From assembly GCF_000003815.2 (NCBI RefSeq), contig NC_049995.1, positions 333,816 through 382,482 on the forward strand: a stretch of 48,667 nt of DNA, read 5' to 3'. The notes beneath the pieces are model-generated. The model made no database searches. It was not told the DNA's origin and was given only the letters and a program-made list of their open reading frames with translations. The position numbers and the translations under genes were made by a program. Shown here in pieces: positions 9,766 through 20,857 of this stretch. Numbering within the stretch: position 1 is the stretch's first letter; every line of letters starts with the position of its first letter. The stretch comes from Branchiostoma floridae. Its lineage: Eukaryota > Chordata > Leptocardii > Amphioxiformes > Branchiostomatidae.

Positions 9766-10280
9766 TAGCGACAAACGCAACGTAGGTATAGAATTACTTC
9801 TGCGCCCAATAGCAGGCGATTACTTGGCGCTGTTTTTATGCCAATAAGTGATGTCGGCTTGCTCAAGGTCAGGCCGACATATTTTCATGTTTGTAAATGA
9901 ACAGTAACAACAAGCACCAATATAACAGCACCAACCTCTCGGCAACAATCCTCCTTCCGAGGTATCCTTCCTGACAATTCAGCAAACTCCTCTCCTGATC
10001 GTACCTGTATTATCAACGATAAAAAAGCGAACTTAAAGTTAAGGCAATACCACAGGAACAGTCATTGTCCTTTGTGATGCAAAGGGGGGTCCCATGTACT
10101 GGAAAGTTCTACGCGAAGTTCTCTATTCCCTTCCGGTGTTTTAGATCAACTCGTGTGAACGAACATGGTTTACATTTGAGTGACGTTTCATACGATCCTT
10201 GAAAATTAGTGAATTGACATGTCCAACCAAACTTTTTTAGTCAGATGAACCTGTATTGCTCTGCCGGGTAATTTTTGTCA
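9766..10280. other. intergenic, duplicated, with a GTCGGC/GCCGAC hairpin
   Basis: TGTCGGCTTGCTCAAGGTC AGGCCGACA at about 9850-9876 forms a stem followed downstream by a T-rich run. The same motif recurs at about 16029-16057, 28767-28795 and 31950-31978. It is likely part of an old dispersed repeat. No gene is seen. Confidence 0.4.
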
Positions 10281-10282
10281 CA

Positions 10283-10316
10283 CTGAAGAAGAGTGATGGA
10301 TGTCACTCGAAACGTC
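10283..10316 (+). other. hammerhead-like motif of a Penelope-type repeat, first unit
   Basis: CTGAAGA, then a perfect 6 bp stem GAGTGA/TCACTC with a 6 nt loop, then GAAACGTC. CTGANGA and GAAA are the two core strands of hammerhead ribozymes, and GTC is the usual cleavage triplet. One extra A sits before the stem and stem III has no loop, so self-cleavage as a monomer is doubtful. A second-unit copy is at 30180-30213 and an independent relative with a different stem is at 32346-32379. Confidence 0.45.
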
Positions 10317-10732
10317 CGAAAGAAAATTTCTATTTTTTATCTAAAAATTTAGTTCTAGAGATTTAATTTTATTTAAACAATCAATTAAGCGCACTGGCAA
10401 AAAAGAACTGGCGATTGAATCGTTACTGTGTGATAAACCCAGCTCACATCAAAACCAACGGAGCCACATTGTCTAAATTGCGCGCTACTTTAAAGCATGG
10501 AGGTAACCTCCTTTTTCAAAGAAAGTTAACATTGATTTTGCAAGCAGACATGGGTTGGGCGCTGGACGTATGCCTATACACGCCCTACATGTAGACTATA
10601 CTTGGACCTCAAGTATCGCCAGCAACAAGTCCATGATGCTAAGAACAGCGAACATCAGCCGACCTCCAAAAAGTCAGCGAAGAATTGTAAAACTCGGGAA
10701 CTGATATAACATCGACTATCATAATGTCATTA

Positions 10733-10888
10733 TACCGCCACCTAAAAAAAAAACGTTAGTATAGAGGTCTTCCCAAGATTGTCTTGAACACCGAATGTTA
10801 AATATCTTAAAATGTAATACAATTCAGATATTACGTGTTGAACAGAATCTTGAGAAGGCCTCTATAACAACGTTTTTTGGTGGCGGTA
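10733..10888. mobile_element. 156 bp MITE with TACCGCCACC ends, first unit
   Basis: TACCGCCACCTAAAAAA..AACGTT and TATAGAGG near the left are mirrored by CCTCTATA..AACGTTTTTTGGTGGCGGTA at the right. Arms of about 45 bp leave a short loop. The ends begin with TA, which fits a Tc1/mariner-type target. The second-unit copy is at 30629-30782. Confidence 0.7.
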
Positions 10889-11619
10889 AAATGACACCTG
10901 GTGGAATTATGAGAATGTATGTTAAAAAAAAAAAATATCGATAGAGAAGGCACCAGCCGTATAACTGCTGAAAATGGAACTAAGAGATCGCTGACGAGTT
11001 GTCCGATAAAAATGTGCCCGATGTGAAAGGAGTATTAGCGCCTGGGTTTTGACCAGGCCATGACATGTGCACTGTGCAGGTTTCTCTAGATTAATGTGGT
11101 AACGATATGTTTGAAAAAATGACACTACCTATCCATACTTTATAATTGTTTGCAAAAAATGTATTAAGCCTAGGCGGCTATATATATAGGCTTTACATGT
11201 CAAGAGTAGGTTGTCAGGAAGACGTCTGATTCGGTGTCTTATACAGAATTTCATTGCTCCGCACGAATAAAATGCCCCATCATACAAGTAAACTACACCT
11301 ATACAGACGGACTATTTGAATAACCTTCCTTCCAAAAGCTTAATTTTTCTCACCGCGCTCTGGTAACTCGAGTATCCACGTTTAGAAAACTAGTAGGACG
11401 AGAAACTGTTTAACTGATTCAGGAGACCATAACAAAAAGTAATTTGTCGCTACAATGTCGGTTTGCTCAAAGCTCGCCCGGTATATTCTGCTATTAATCA
11501 GCAGTTGAAAGCAGCATGAAACAGTTATTGAAAATCCAATCTGCATTTTAGAAGCTCTTTCTCTGTTCATTTTCTCTTATTCATATATCATCTACCGAGC
11601 TACTGTAATAATTGCCCCA

Positions 11620-11770
11620 CCTGTACCTTATTCAGACCGAGGTAGAAGATAGGCTTACTTGTACTTTTCACAAGTGAGCGTACGGGAGTGCGCATGCGCC
11701 TGAGCAGATTAATTAATTATCGTCTGGATCCGAGCAGACGTCAGACAGAGCATGCGCTGTGAATAGGTTG
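11620..11770 (+). promoter_or_regulatory. NRF1-site module, copy 1
   Basis: Holds TGCGCATGCGCC (11689-11700) and GCATGCGC (11750-11757), matches to the NRF1 consensus, separated by CGTCTGGAT..GAGCAGACGTCA. The same module recurs at 16800-16945, 31503-31640 and 32820-32960, always after CTGTACCT..TTCAGAC. It could be promoter-like or part of a repeat. No downstream gene is identified. Confidence 0.4.
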
Positions 11771-12264
11771 CTATTTTCTTTCATGCTAACAAATGTTAGA
11801 AAATTATCTGACACCGCCTATCCTTGCTTTTAAAATAATGCGCATATGTCTTAACATCGGCTGCTATATCAAGTAAACCAAGTCTATGAAGGAGGATGCT
11901 GAAAAATATCTTACGTCTAAATCAAAGCTTGATATTTTTTTTTCTTTGGCTCACAATAACAGAAAATAATCAGTGGCTGCTCTTATGCAATAAGGCCACG
12001 TTGATTTGATTATATGGATGACATCCGCCAGCTGTCCGCGCTCTCACCAATTTTCGGTCATTCCCCCCCCCCCCCCCCAAAAAAAGTTTTCGACAACACA
12101 ATAAATTGTGCAAAGCAGCTGTAAAATGAGCAGAAATATTCCTTAGATTGAAAAAAAAAGTATCAGAAAACAGATAACTAATGCCATAGAATGCCAAAGT
12201 AAATCTTAAGTCAAAGAATGTGACAAAGATGTGAAAGGACAGAAAAAAATCTATTGTTGGTTGG

Positions 12265-12375
12265 GGGAGGTACCAGTACAGAAAATTCAGGTCCAGATGA
12301 TCATTTCCAGGTCCGGACATGAACCTGGACCTGATTGTCTGTGGAAACTTGAGAACTGGCAATACTCAAAACAAT
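12265..12375. repeat. GGTACC/AGGTCC-rich fragment inside the 4 kb element
   Basis: GAGGTACCAGTACAGAAAATTCAGGTCC and GGACATGAACCTGG resemble the repeat at 44989-45425 and the following CAATACTCAAAACAATGG phrase is shared too. It is probably a remnant of that repeat family. It runs into the N gap at 12386. Confidence 0.5.
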
Positions 12376-12385
12376 GGTAATTGTC

Positions 12386-12485
12386 NNNNNNNNNNNNNNN
12401 NNNNNNNNNNNNNNNNNNNNNNNNNNNNNNNNNNNNNNNNNNNNNNNNNNNNNNNNNNNNNNNNNNNNNNNNNNNNNNNNNNNNN
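12386..12485. other. assembly gap (100 N)
   Basis: Unknown bases; the round length suggests a gap of arbitrary size. Confidence 0.99.
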
Positions 12486-12689
12486 ATGGTGAAATATATT
12501 GTATTCGTAATGTTCTTCTTTCGTTCTCCGGTCAAATCTTCAGTACACGGTATCTCCGTTGTTCCTCAACCGAATGACTTGAAATTTGGCACAAGGGTAG
12601 AGTGGGCCAATACCCTCGGGCGTTTTTTCATTTTGTCCATATCTGTCTCTTAAATGATTTTATTAAGGTTTTTTGGTCATCTTAAGACC

Positions 12690-13240
12690 AAAACTGTATA
12701 TTTGGGCCCCCTGTACCCTGGTATTATAACCGAATGAGCTGAAATTTGGCACAGATGTGCCTTGATAAGTCCCCCATATAGATTCAATATCAGTTTTGGT
12801 GTACATTACAACAAAATGCTTATTTTTGCGATTTTTTGACCAATTTTTGACCAAAAAAGGACACTTTTGGCCCCTGTACCCTGGTATTACAACCAAATGA
12901 GCTGAAATTTGACAGAGATGTGCCTTGATAATGCCCCCATATAAATGTAAGAACACTTTTGGTGTACAGTACAACAAAATGCTTATTTTTGCGATTTTTT
13001 GACCAATTTTTGACCAAAAAAGGACACTTTTGGCTCCTGTACCTTGGTATTGCAACCGAATGAGCTGAAATTTGACACAGATGTGCCTTGATAATCCCTT
13101 CATATAAATTCAATAACACTTTTGGTGTACAGTGCAACAAAATGCTTATTTTTGCGATTTTTGGCCAATTTTTGACCAAAAAAGGACACTTTTGGCTCCT
13201 GTACCCTGGTATTACAATTAAATGACCTGAAATTTGGTAT
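12690..13240. repeat. ~163 bp minisatellite
   Basis: CTGTACC[C/T]TGGTATT begins at 12711, 12874, 13037 and 13199, giving periods of 163, 163 and 162. Each unit includes AATGAGCTGAAATTTG, GATGTGCCTTGATAA and AATGCTTATTTTTGCGATTT. Long frames on the minus strand here simply translate the repeat and are not taken as genes. Confidence 0.9.
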
Positions 13241-13359
13241 AGATAGGCATTAAATACTTGGTAACAAGATTCAAGTAAAATTTTTGACATAAACAACTTT
13301 AAAATGATTAATTTTGGCACTTTTCTGAGGGGAAATTTGTTTTCTTTTGGCCTCCTGAC

Positions 13360-13505
13360 GTGACCTTCCGTGACCCCGCACAGAGCCACACCTGTGCGCG
13401 TCAGCCGGAGAGTTAATTGAATCAAAGACCTAGCCAATCAGCGAAGAGGAGGCCAAGGGCTAATTAATATTCATAAGCGGGGCCTCATTATCCCGTATAT
13501 AGCAG
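13360..13505 (+). promoter_or_regulatory. promoter-like module A (CCAAT, AT-rich homeobox-type site, TATA)
   Basis: AGCCAATCAGCG (about 13432) is followed by GGCTAATTAATATTCATAAGC and then CCCGTATATAGC (about 13491). The order and spacing look like a CCAAT box, an AT-rich site and a TATA box about 60 bp downstream. Related modules are at 14040-14110, 41525-41610 and 42165-42250. No coding frame starts nearby. Confidence 0.45.
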
Positions 13506-14039
13506 TGTTCCCGCCAGGGGGAGCAAAGCCCGCCTAAGGCTCTCGCATTTTAGACTATTCAGAAGGCTTTATATTGTATCAGTTCTTAGGGGCATATCTA
13601 TGATAATCGCAGCAGTCACTTAACTTCTCTTCAGGAGTTTAGCGTATTACTGTTTCAGGTCAAACCGTCAAAGGCAACTAAAAACAAACTTTAACGTTAC
13701 TGAGTTCAACAGTACTTATAACTTGTTATCCGAAGTTGAAGCGCTAGCGATGGTATTTTCGCTGCGCTGTTAGCTCCGTGCGACTGTTGTTGACGGTCTT
13801 ATAACGGTATATTTTGCACCCCTGTACCCTGGTATGAGTAACATTTGGTATAGATAGGCATAATATAGTTGGTAAAATGATCCAAGTAAAATTTTTGGCA
13901 GAAAGTACTGTAAAAGGCTTAATTACAGCACTTTTTTTAGGGGAAATTGGTTTTCTTTCGTTCTCCATGCCGTGACCTTTCGGACGTTCACCCCACAGAG
14001 CCGACATCTGCACCTGCGTCTAGCCGGCAGGAAGAGTTA

Positions 14040-14110
14040 ATTCAATTAATGGTTCAGCCAATCAGCGAAGAGGAAAGCGAAGGCTAATTAATATTTATAA
14101 GCGGGACCAC
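14040..14110 (+). promoter_or_regulatory. promoter-like module B
   Basis: AGCCAATCAGCGAAG and GGCTAATTAATATTTATAAGC match module A about 624 bp upstream. The TATA block is not preserved here (ACACAATACG instead). Confidence 0.4.
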
Positions 14111-14164
14111 ACAATACGTTAACTTGAAGACTCAGGCCGTACAGACTTCTCGCCAGGATTTTTT

Positions 14165-14275
14165 CAAAGCGTCGGACAGGGGTCCGGGGGCCGCCGAATG
14201 TCCCTGGCGGGGTCCAGGGGCAGGGCCACTGTGGGGGGGACCCAGGTGGGCGAAGCCCCCCCCCCGGAAGCTCTT
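14165..14275. other. GC-rich patch inside the 4 kb element
   Basis: Runs such as GGTCCGGGGGCCGCC and GAAGCCCCCCCCCC stand out in AT-rich surroundings. A shorter related phrase (CCGCCAGGGGGAGCAAAGCCC) is at about 13511. No gene is recognised. Confidence 0.5.
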
Positions 14276-14279
14276 GCAT

Positions 14280-15985
14280 TTTAGGCTATTGAGAAGGCTT
14301 CTTTTATCAGTTTTTTTAGGGCCATATCTACGATAATCGTAGCAGTCACTTACTTCTCTTCAGCAGTTTGACTTCAAAGACAACTAAAACCTCATAAACA
14401 ACAAACTTTACTTAGCTCAACAGTATACAAAAATATTGTACGGGTTGCCATCCTTAGTTGAAGCGCTTATTTATAGCGCTAGTATCTTCGCTGCGGCGTT
14501 AGCCGGCGTGCGACTTTTGTTGACGGTCTGATATCCCTACGTCGCCGCCTCGCTGATATTCCCACGGACATGTTTCAAAAAAAATACCCAGCAAAAAACG
14601 CTGTTCTGCGTCAAATTCTATTCTATAAAACTCAGTGTTACAGTCTAAATATTTTGTAGAAGCACCGCTGTACGAAAGAAGGTCCAAGCAATGTAAAACA
14701 TCACGTAGCATGAAGTTCGCTGTCAACTGGCACACAGCACATGACTGTTTGAAACTCTAAGTCTAATCAACAGCCGTGTTTGATTGATAGCCGGCGGTCC
14801 TATGATGAAGGCGGCGAAAGGTGCGTTAGTTAGAAAATATGCGTTTAGTTTTGATACGTAATTATAAGTTAGACAGTGGCGAGAATGATTATTTTCTCAT
14901 CAATATTTCTCTTCAGAATTATTTGAACTTAATTGTACATCTAAACAATTGGCTTACCTGTGCAATGTTTATATGATTAATGATCAGTGTACTGAAATCA
15001 TGTGTAACGTATGGCTCCTAGTCAATAGATCAGCATTTTCTCTATAGTGACCACCTGTCTATAGTGGCCACATTTCCTAGTGCTGTTGTTGTTTGGCATA
15101 AACTTTGAACATTTAAATTGTAAGTAACTTTAAACTGCCAGAGTTTCAGCCCAATAAAACACTCTTAGCGCCAGGGTATGAACAGACTGACCAGACAGAC
15201 GAAAATAAATCCTCGAACAAGGTTCAATCGTATCTTCCGGGTCTGGCAGGAAGTTGTTAAACTAAAATAAGAATAGGCTCGATGGTTGATTGCATACAAA
15301 GTAAAACAGTTTAACAGTTTTACAGCTTGAAGAAAACAAACGCTCCTACAGTACCTGCACCTGCTTGATAATTATTAAATCGTATGCCCTACTTGAATAA
15401 AAAAAGTTCATTGCAATAATAAATGTACCCACATCACAAGGAGCTTATACTTTTTTAAACTTACACCTAGTTATCGTACTGAAAATTGTTAATGACATTA
15501 CATGAAGTCATTCAACAATTTTCAGTCATGATGAAAATTTTCTGAATGGAAGGTGTGATTATTGTCATTTTCTGAAAAATAGAAGCAAGCTCTGTTTTTA
15601 CCTGGAGTCAATTCACAATACCAGTCCACTTTGGGGGATAATGTACTGTTAAGAGGATGTTCCATTTTTGCGCAGGGGTGATTTGGAACAGTCCAATGTT
15701 GCGTGGGAAGAGGTATGGCTGAAATATGCTGTATTTGCTCTTAAGCAAATGTCGGCCTTTCTAGTTCAGGTCTGTTTTTTTAGGATTGGTCCAAGAAGAA
15801 AAAACTGTTTTGCACCCGTATGATGTACTGGTCCCTACACCTAACTGTTGTTATACCATACTATGTATGTGTGTTTAGTACTATGTTCAACCTTCCTGGC
15901 TACTTTGATTTCATACTGAAGGCAACTTTTTTTTTTGGCCAAACTTTTTTTTTATTCGCTCGCTCGCATCAGTTTTGGAGTTCCC
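14280..15985. other. interior of the 4 kb element, no gene seen
   Basis: Much of this matches 42540-43228. No transposase or other domain is visible in any frame, and short frames such as 14499-14735 and 15820-16005 show no family features. Confidence 0.5.
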
Positions 15986-16330
15986 GGAGGATGCCATACA
16001 TATAATCAAATCAACATGGCCTAAGTAATATCGGCTTGCTCAAAGGCAGGCCGACAATTTTTTTGTTTAGTTACAATTATAAAAAAAAAAAACATAAAAT
16101 AAAATAAAAAATAACCTGTCTTCAACTGCTTTCCTTTCGAAGATTTCCCTTGCGACTTTTTGGAACTTCTCTTTGGACATCAATGACACACACTTCCACT
16201 CAAAAGTAGACTAATCTTACATTTTCAAATATTTTCAATCTCCAAAATTCATTGCTAGTCATCCAAAGAGCAACTGCAGGCCCTATACTTGATTCACACT
16301 AACTAGCAAATGTAATTACAGTTGACATAT

Positions 16331-16369
16331 CTATCTATCTATCTATCTATCTAAATATATATATATAAT
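16331..16369. repeat. ATCT/AT microsatellite
   Basis: (ATCT)n followed by (AT)n. At the same place the second unit carries a ~110 bp Penelope-like fragment (32270-32395) instead. Confidence 0.85.
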
Positions 16370-16799
16370 GTGAGGGTAGGAATGCTTGGACGTCTTCAGT
16401 TGCGTCTGGGTTTAGACCACACATCACTCGCGCTGTGTGCTGATGATATAAGTGTTTAGCTGAAAGCTGAAAACCACCCTATAGCTACCCCCCCCCGGGA
16501 CATTTTTATATTTTACAGCATTTTTTATCCCTAGACTGCTAGGCCAAGCGAATTACACATGTACAATGGGGTTTCGTGAAAGCAACTGTTACATGGCTAG
16601 CTTCTAAGAACAATAACAGTAGACTAATTAGCAGCTGTGTTGTCGACTTACTTAAATTCTGCTCTGCATATTACTTGTTGTTTTTTAAACAAGTACGAAA
16701 ATAAAGGAAAGGAACATGCCTTCAGCCTTCTACGGCGAAAGTTTCTTCTTCCTGGTTCAGCATTTATAGTTATTTGGTCACCGTAATAATTGCAACTCT

Positions 16800-16945
16800 G
16801 TACCTGTTTCAGACTGAGGTAGTAGACAGGCGTGGTGTACTTCTCACGACTGGGTGAACGAAAGCGCGCATGCGCCTCGCAGATGCATAATTAGCGTCTG
16901 GATTCCAAGTAGACGTCAACCGGAGCATGCGCAGTATGTTGACCA
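16800..16945 (+). promoter_or_regulatory. NRF1-site module, copy 2
   Basis: GCGCATGCGC at 16866-16875 and GCATGCGC at 16924-16931 with the same spacer logic as copy 1. The second-unit counterpart is 32820-32960. Confidence 0.4.
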
Positions 16946-17967
16946 CTTAAAAGAGAAAACCGTACTTCTAAATGTCAGCAATATTCAGGTATTCGATGTA
17001 TTTATGGAGAATTTCTTTTTCCCAGGATTATCTATTTGTTCATTAATAGATTTGAACTCCGGCCCGGAACCTTGAACACTCAGCTCGGATCTGGTGGTAA
17101 GATGACGTCATAGCTGTATGGCCGATCTGGTCGGCTGAATACTGGCTTTGCCGGCATGGCTTAATCTGGACCAACAGAAAATGATGTCTTAGTTTTCTTT
17201 TTATTGCTCATTCCTTTTAGATGTGAATATTTCAGTTCAGTTCAAGGTGTGCCAGGGGAATCAGTAAAGCGTAGACTAACCAGCAGAAATCGCAACTTTG
17301 TAGAAAACAGAAAGAGACAAGACTACGCAAATACATGAGACTTATTGCTGAAGCTTTGGTCTTTTCGGTGGCTGTGAAGCTACAGAAAGTCAATTTTATT
17401 GATGGCATCTTCGAAAATCTTCAATGTGAGAAAAGAAGATATTTTTTCTAAGTAGGACGGGATTATATATACTGCAGGGAAAGTAGACACAAAAATCCCT
17501 TTGTTATAACGATTATATTAAAAAAAACATTAACTAGCCTCATATTCGAGTCTTTATCCTGATCATCATACAATATACATTACAACACAAATTTACATGC
17601 CTACTTTTGTAATACCTTCTATAAAACTCGCATCCTTTTTATTTTACTACTTGCTGAATTTGAGGACAACGTTTCAACTGACATCTGAAAGAAATTTAAT
17701 TTTGAAAATGTTTCTTCAAAAATCTAAAATGCCATCAACTGAATTGATTTCATGCAGCTAGATTAGCAGAACGTCAGCTACATAGACATAAGACGAAGGT
17801 GATACGATTCCATCTTGTCAGTGTAGAAATGGTAAAAGTTCAGACATAAAAGGGCAAGCTAAATCATGTATTCCCATCAAGCATCCTTGGCAGATTGTTC
17901 AGTTACGCCCACGGAAGCTTACCATGTATAAACTTAGTTTGTCTTGTCAAAGAAAACTGTTTTGGGC
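16946..17967. other. intergenic, duplicated, no gene seen
   Basis: Collinear with 32961-33372 and 33598-33990 of the second unit. A 73-codon frame (16854-17075) is kept in both copies but its differences are not biased toward silent sites. Confidence 0.5.
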
Positions 17968-18410
17968 NNNNNNNNNNNNNNNNNNNNNNNNNNNNNNNNN
18001 NNNNNNNNNNNNNNNNNNNNNNNNNNNNNNNNNNNNNNNNNNNNNNNNNNNNNNNNNNNNNNNNNNNNNNNNNNNNNNNNNNNNNNNNNNNNNNNNNNNN
18101 NNNNNNNNNNNNNNNNNNNNNNNNNNNNNNNNNNNNNNNNNNNNNNNNNNNNNNNNNNNNNNNNNNNNNNNNNNNNNNNNNNNNNNNNNNNNNNNNNNNN
18201 NNNNNNNNNNNNNNNNNNNNNNNNNNNNNNNNNNNNNNNNNNNNNNNNNNNNNNNNNNNNNNNNNNNNNNNNNNNNNNNNNNNNNNNNNNNNNNNNNNNN
18301 NNNNNNNNNNNNNNNNNNNNNNNNNNNNNNNNNNNNNNNNNNNNNNNNNNNNNNNNNNNNNNNNNNNNNNNNNNNNNNNNNNNNNNNNNNNNNNNNNNNN
18401 NNNNNNNNNN
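17968..18410. other. assembly gap (443 N)
   Basis: Unknown bases. In the second unit the corresponding place reads through without a gap near 34000-34170. Confidence 0.99.
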
Positions 18411-18770
18411 CACTACTTTCCCATAACATTTATATTATATAACCATTACTCTCAAATACAACCGACTATAAACATACATACCATCCACAAAAAAACAATA
18501 AATATTTCATGGAGGTATGAGGTCCCCGAACTCTAGTTTATTTGTCTAATAGTATACTAGGAAAAGAAAAACGAACAACGAAAACCTATAGTGTTGTTCT
18601 GTAAAATTATGTTTTTTTTTTCCTGTAAGTATGTGTGTATGTGTGTGTAGATATATATGTGTACGTGTGTGCACGTTCGTACATTTGTACTTCTGTGAGA
18701 AATGTTTGTTGTCTGTGGGTATAGCTTTTGCATTCATACCTATTACATTTTTGTCGCTCAGACAGAAAGC
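18411..18770. other. first-unit-specific insert with a GT-rich tract
   Basis: No match in the second unit. Contains TATGTGTGTATGTGTGTG and alternating purine-pyrimidine sequence at 18625-18685. No gene was found. Its source is unknown because its left side is in the gap. Confidence 0.5.
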
Positions 18771-19410
18771 AGAAGCAGAAACACTTATAGTACGTCAATA
18801 ATAATTTCTTAAAATGGTTACTCAATTGGAAAAAAAATTGTTACATAAAATTGCGAATTGAAAAGAAAATACAATATGGCATGCAAGTCATTACGAAGCA
18901 GGTAAGGGTAAAAAAAATCACGTCATTCAATTTCTAATATATCTTATATAGCGTTTAGAATAAAAAAGTACAAAATATTCAATCCTTACTTTTTCCTTTT
19001 TAGTGCACTTATAATAATTTGATTACGATTTCATTGAGCCTGCTCACATGGGCTTCATAACTGTGCCGCATATCAGAATGACCGCAAGAGAGAATTTATC
19101 GGAAGTCCCAACGTTAACAATTTTTTTTTCAGCCACAAGAAGGCACTACCCAGTATAATATCCACTTTAAATACACAAGGCAGTAAAACGGATGTTACTC
19201 ATTCTGCAATTGTATGGCAATTAAATGTCATTCTCTGAGTACAGTAGCATTTACTGTAGTAGTATCGAAGTACTCTTAGTAGTACTCGTATCCTCTTAAC
19301 ATTTCACAAAGAAGCTTTAGTCATCTTTACAGAATATTTCAAGCAAAAAACAGTTCTTAAGTCTAACAAAATTCAAAATACCTTTGCTGTAAGTTGGTTG
19401 TACTTTATCT
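18771..19410. other. end of B block 1, no gene seen
   Basis: Collinear with 34169-34810. Ends TGTACTTTATC just before repeat A copy 2. Confidence 0.55.
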
Positions 19411-19688
19411 TTAAGTCTTGACATAAAAGCTTAACCACCAAACATCCGATGGCGAGTGGGGTCCAGCGTTTGGCCCAAGGCGTAAATTTTGAAGCACCAC
19501 TGAAATATTTTAGATCTGCTACAAAATTTCTTTCGTGACTTTGTCAGCAAATTTCTGCTACACGATCTCCTACGTTTTTTATTACTAATTTGACACAACA
19601 TTGTAAAATTTAAAAAGGGAAAGCGGCAATGAGTCCGACTGGGTGGGTCTAAATGGACCCACGCAAAACGTGCAGGTTTTTTTTTAAG
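19411..19688. repeat. repeat A, copy 2 of 3
   Basis: Same sequence as 2371-2660 with few differences. Here it follows the end of B block 1 directly, so it is the unoccupied version of the Harbinger target TTTAAG. Confidence 0.85.
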
Positions 19689-19692
19689 TCTT

Positions 19693-20733
19693 CCCTTGTC
19701 CTGCTGGCAATTTTTTACCCATATACCCTCCCTGTGCTGGGCATTTTTGATTCTCTTCAAAGTATGGGAAATGCTTTTACTTTGCTATTTTTTACTTACT
19801 TTGCATTTAAGTAACCCTATAATGTTATACATCAATAGAAAGCTGAGAGTCTCTACTTTTAAGTAATGTCTTCAAAGTTTGACCCTGAGTCATAAAAATG
19901 ATATGCAAGGGTAATAAATCAATAAAACAAGTTATTTTCATAAACTTTTGTATTAATAATACCTGAATTTCATAAATAATCTTAGTATCAACACTACAAC
20001 ATTCCTATGACATACTGACAACATCAGAGCCACACATGCAGCAAAAAAAATTACCCAGGTATCACTGCAGGTGAGTTTATGGCTAGGTATTGTCCTGGGT
20101 GCTGAAAAGGCTGTTCAATAGGATAATGTAACATATGATCAGCTCCATCTGTCACTAATTATTTGCCACATCAAGGTACTCAATGACCTCCACAAAAGTA
20201 ACCAAGGTCGAATTTGCAGCTTAACAGACTGTCCTAATTCGTTTCCTGTTGCGTGGGGGGTAATTTTCCATAAAAATGGTAAAGTTCATGTGCATATCTT
20301 CTTTTCTCATATTCGGCAGCATTTCTTCACCATTCTTGCCCAAAATTGGATGTTCTGCCTCAGAATCAGTGGGGAAAGGCTCCTTATGCACTTGTTACCA
20401 AGTTAACTTTGACATTTTAGCGACTAAACTAAGCATTTATGCCCCAAAACACGAAAAAAACATGAAAAAAACATATCTGCAGACGACAGTCGGCCATCTT
20501 GGCTCATTAACATAATTTATGCCCGCAAAGAGCTCTGGGATTGATTGCGCAACCAGGATATTGACCCTTGACCCCATTCATGCAGCCCCCATCTTCTTCC
20601 CAGCTGTTCCTGGTTACCACACAGAAGCCACAAATGTTCCTGTGGGGAATACCCCCAACCGGTTAAATAACCGGACCCGCACACAGGCACAGCATGTGCA
20701 TCCGGTTATATAACTGGGCCCGCAGGACAAGGG
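19693..20733. mobile_element. 1.04 kb TIR element, second unit only
   Basis: CCCTTGTCCTGC at the left is the exact reverse complement of GCAGGACAAGGG at the right, and TCTT lies on both outsides (19689-19692, 20734-20737). The interior has no coding frame of note; it contains the repeated phrase CCGGTTAAATAACCGG. The first unit has nothing comparable between repeat A and the following segment. Superfamily not determined. Confidence 0.65.
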
Positions 20734-20857
20734 TCTTTATGTTGTCTGTTAGTGAATCTTCGCTATATGTAGCAAGATTTTAATTCCTTGTTTTGTTATA
20801 TCTAACTGGGCCTATAATAGGTCTGTGGCATATATTGAATTCTATAGTGTACGTTAT
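20733..20857. repeat. inverted counterpart of 2731-2905
   Basis: Reverse-complement match to the first unit, missing an internal 48 bp. Right flank ATAAATTGAGGACTAAAC is collinear with 2920. Confidence 0.8.

Larger units (their letters stand above)
11994..16021. mobile_element. 4.0 kb non-autonomous PIF/Harbinger-type element
   Basis: The left end reads GGCCACGTTGATTTGATTAT. The right end, on the other strand, reads GGCCATGTTGATTTGATTAT. TAA stands on both sides (11991-11993 and 16022-16024). The second unit has the empty site with one TAA (GCAATAAGTAATATCGG, about 31938). A 3 bp TAA target copy and GGCC ends fit PIF/Harbinger. No transposase frame was found inside. The interior holds an N gap, a ~163 bp minisatellite, two promoter-like modules and a GC-rich patch. 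Interior sequence from 12490 on recurs at 41058-43228, and the termini recur on the small element 36925-37267. Confidence 0.88.

Noticed and set aside
12690-13240. CRISPR-like array
   Set aside because: Whole 163 bp units are repeated with no unique spacers, and the genome is eukaryotic.
12663-13437. Long minus-strand frames of 146 and 205 codons
   Set aside because: They translate the 163 bp minisatellite; the period is close to but not always a multiple of three and no domain is seen.
16854-17075. 73-codon plus-strand frame also open at 32876-33097
   Set aside because: I counted 6 replacement and 5 silent changes between the copies, which shows no protein-level constraint. It begins with a non-ATG codon and overlaps the NRF1 module.
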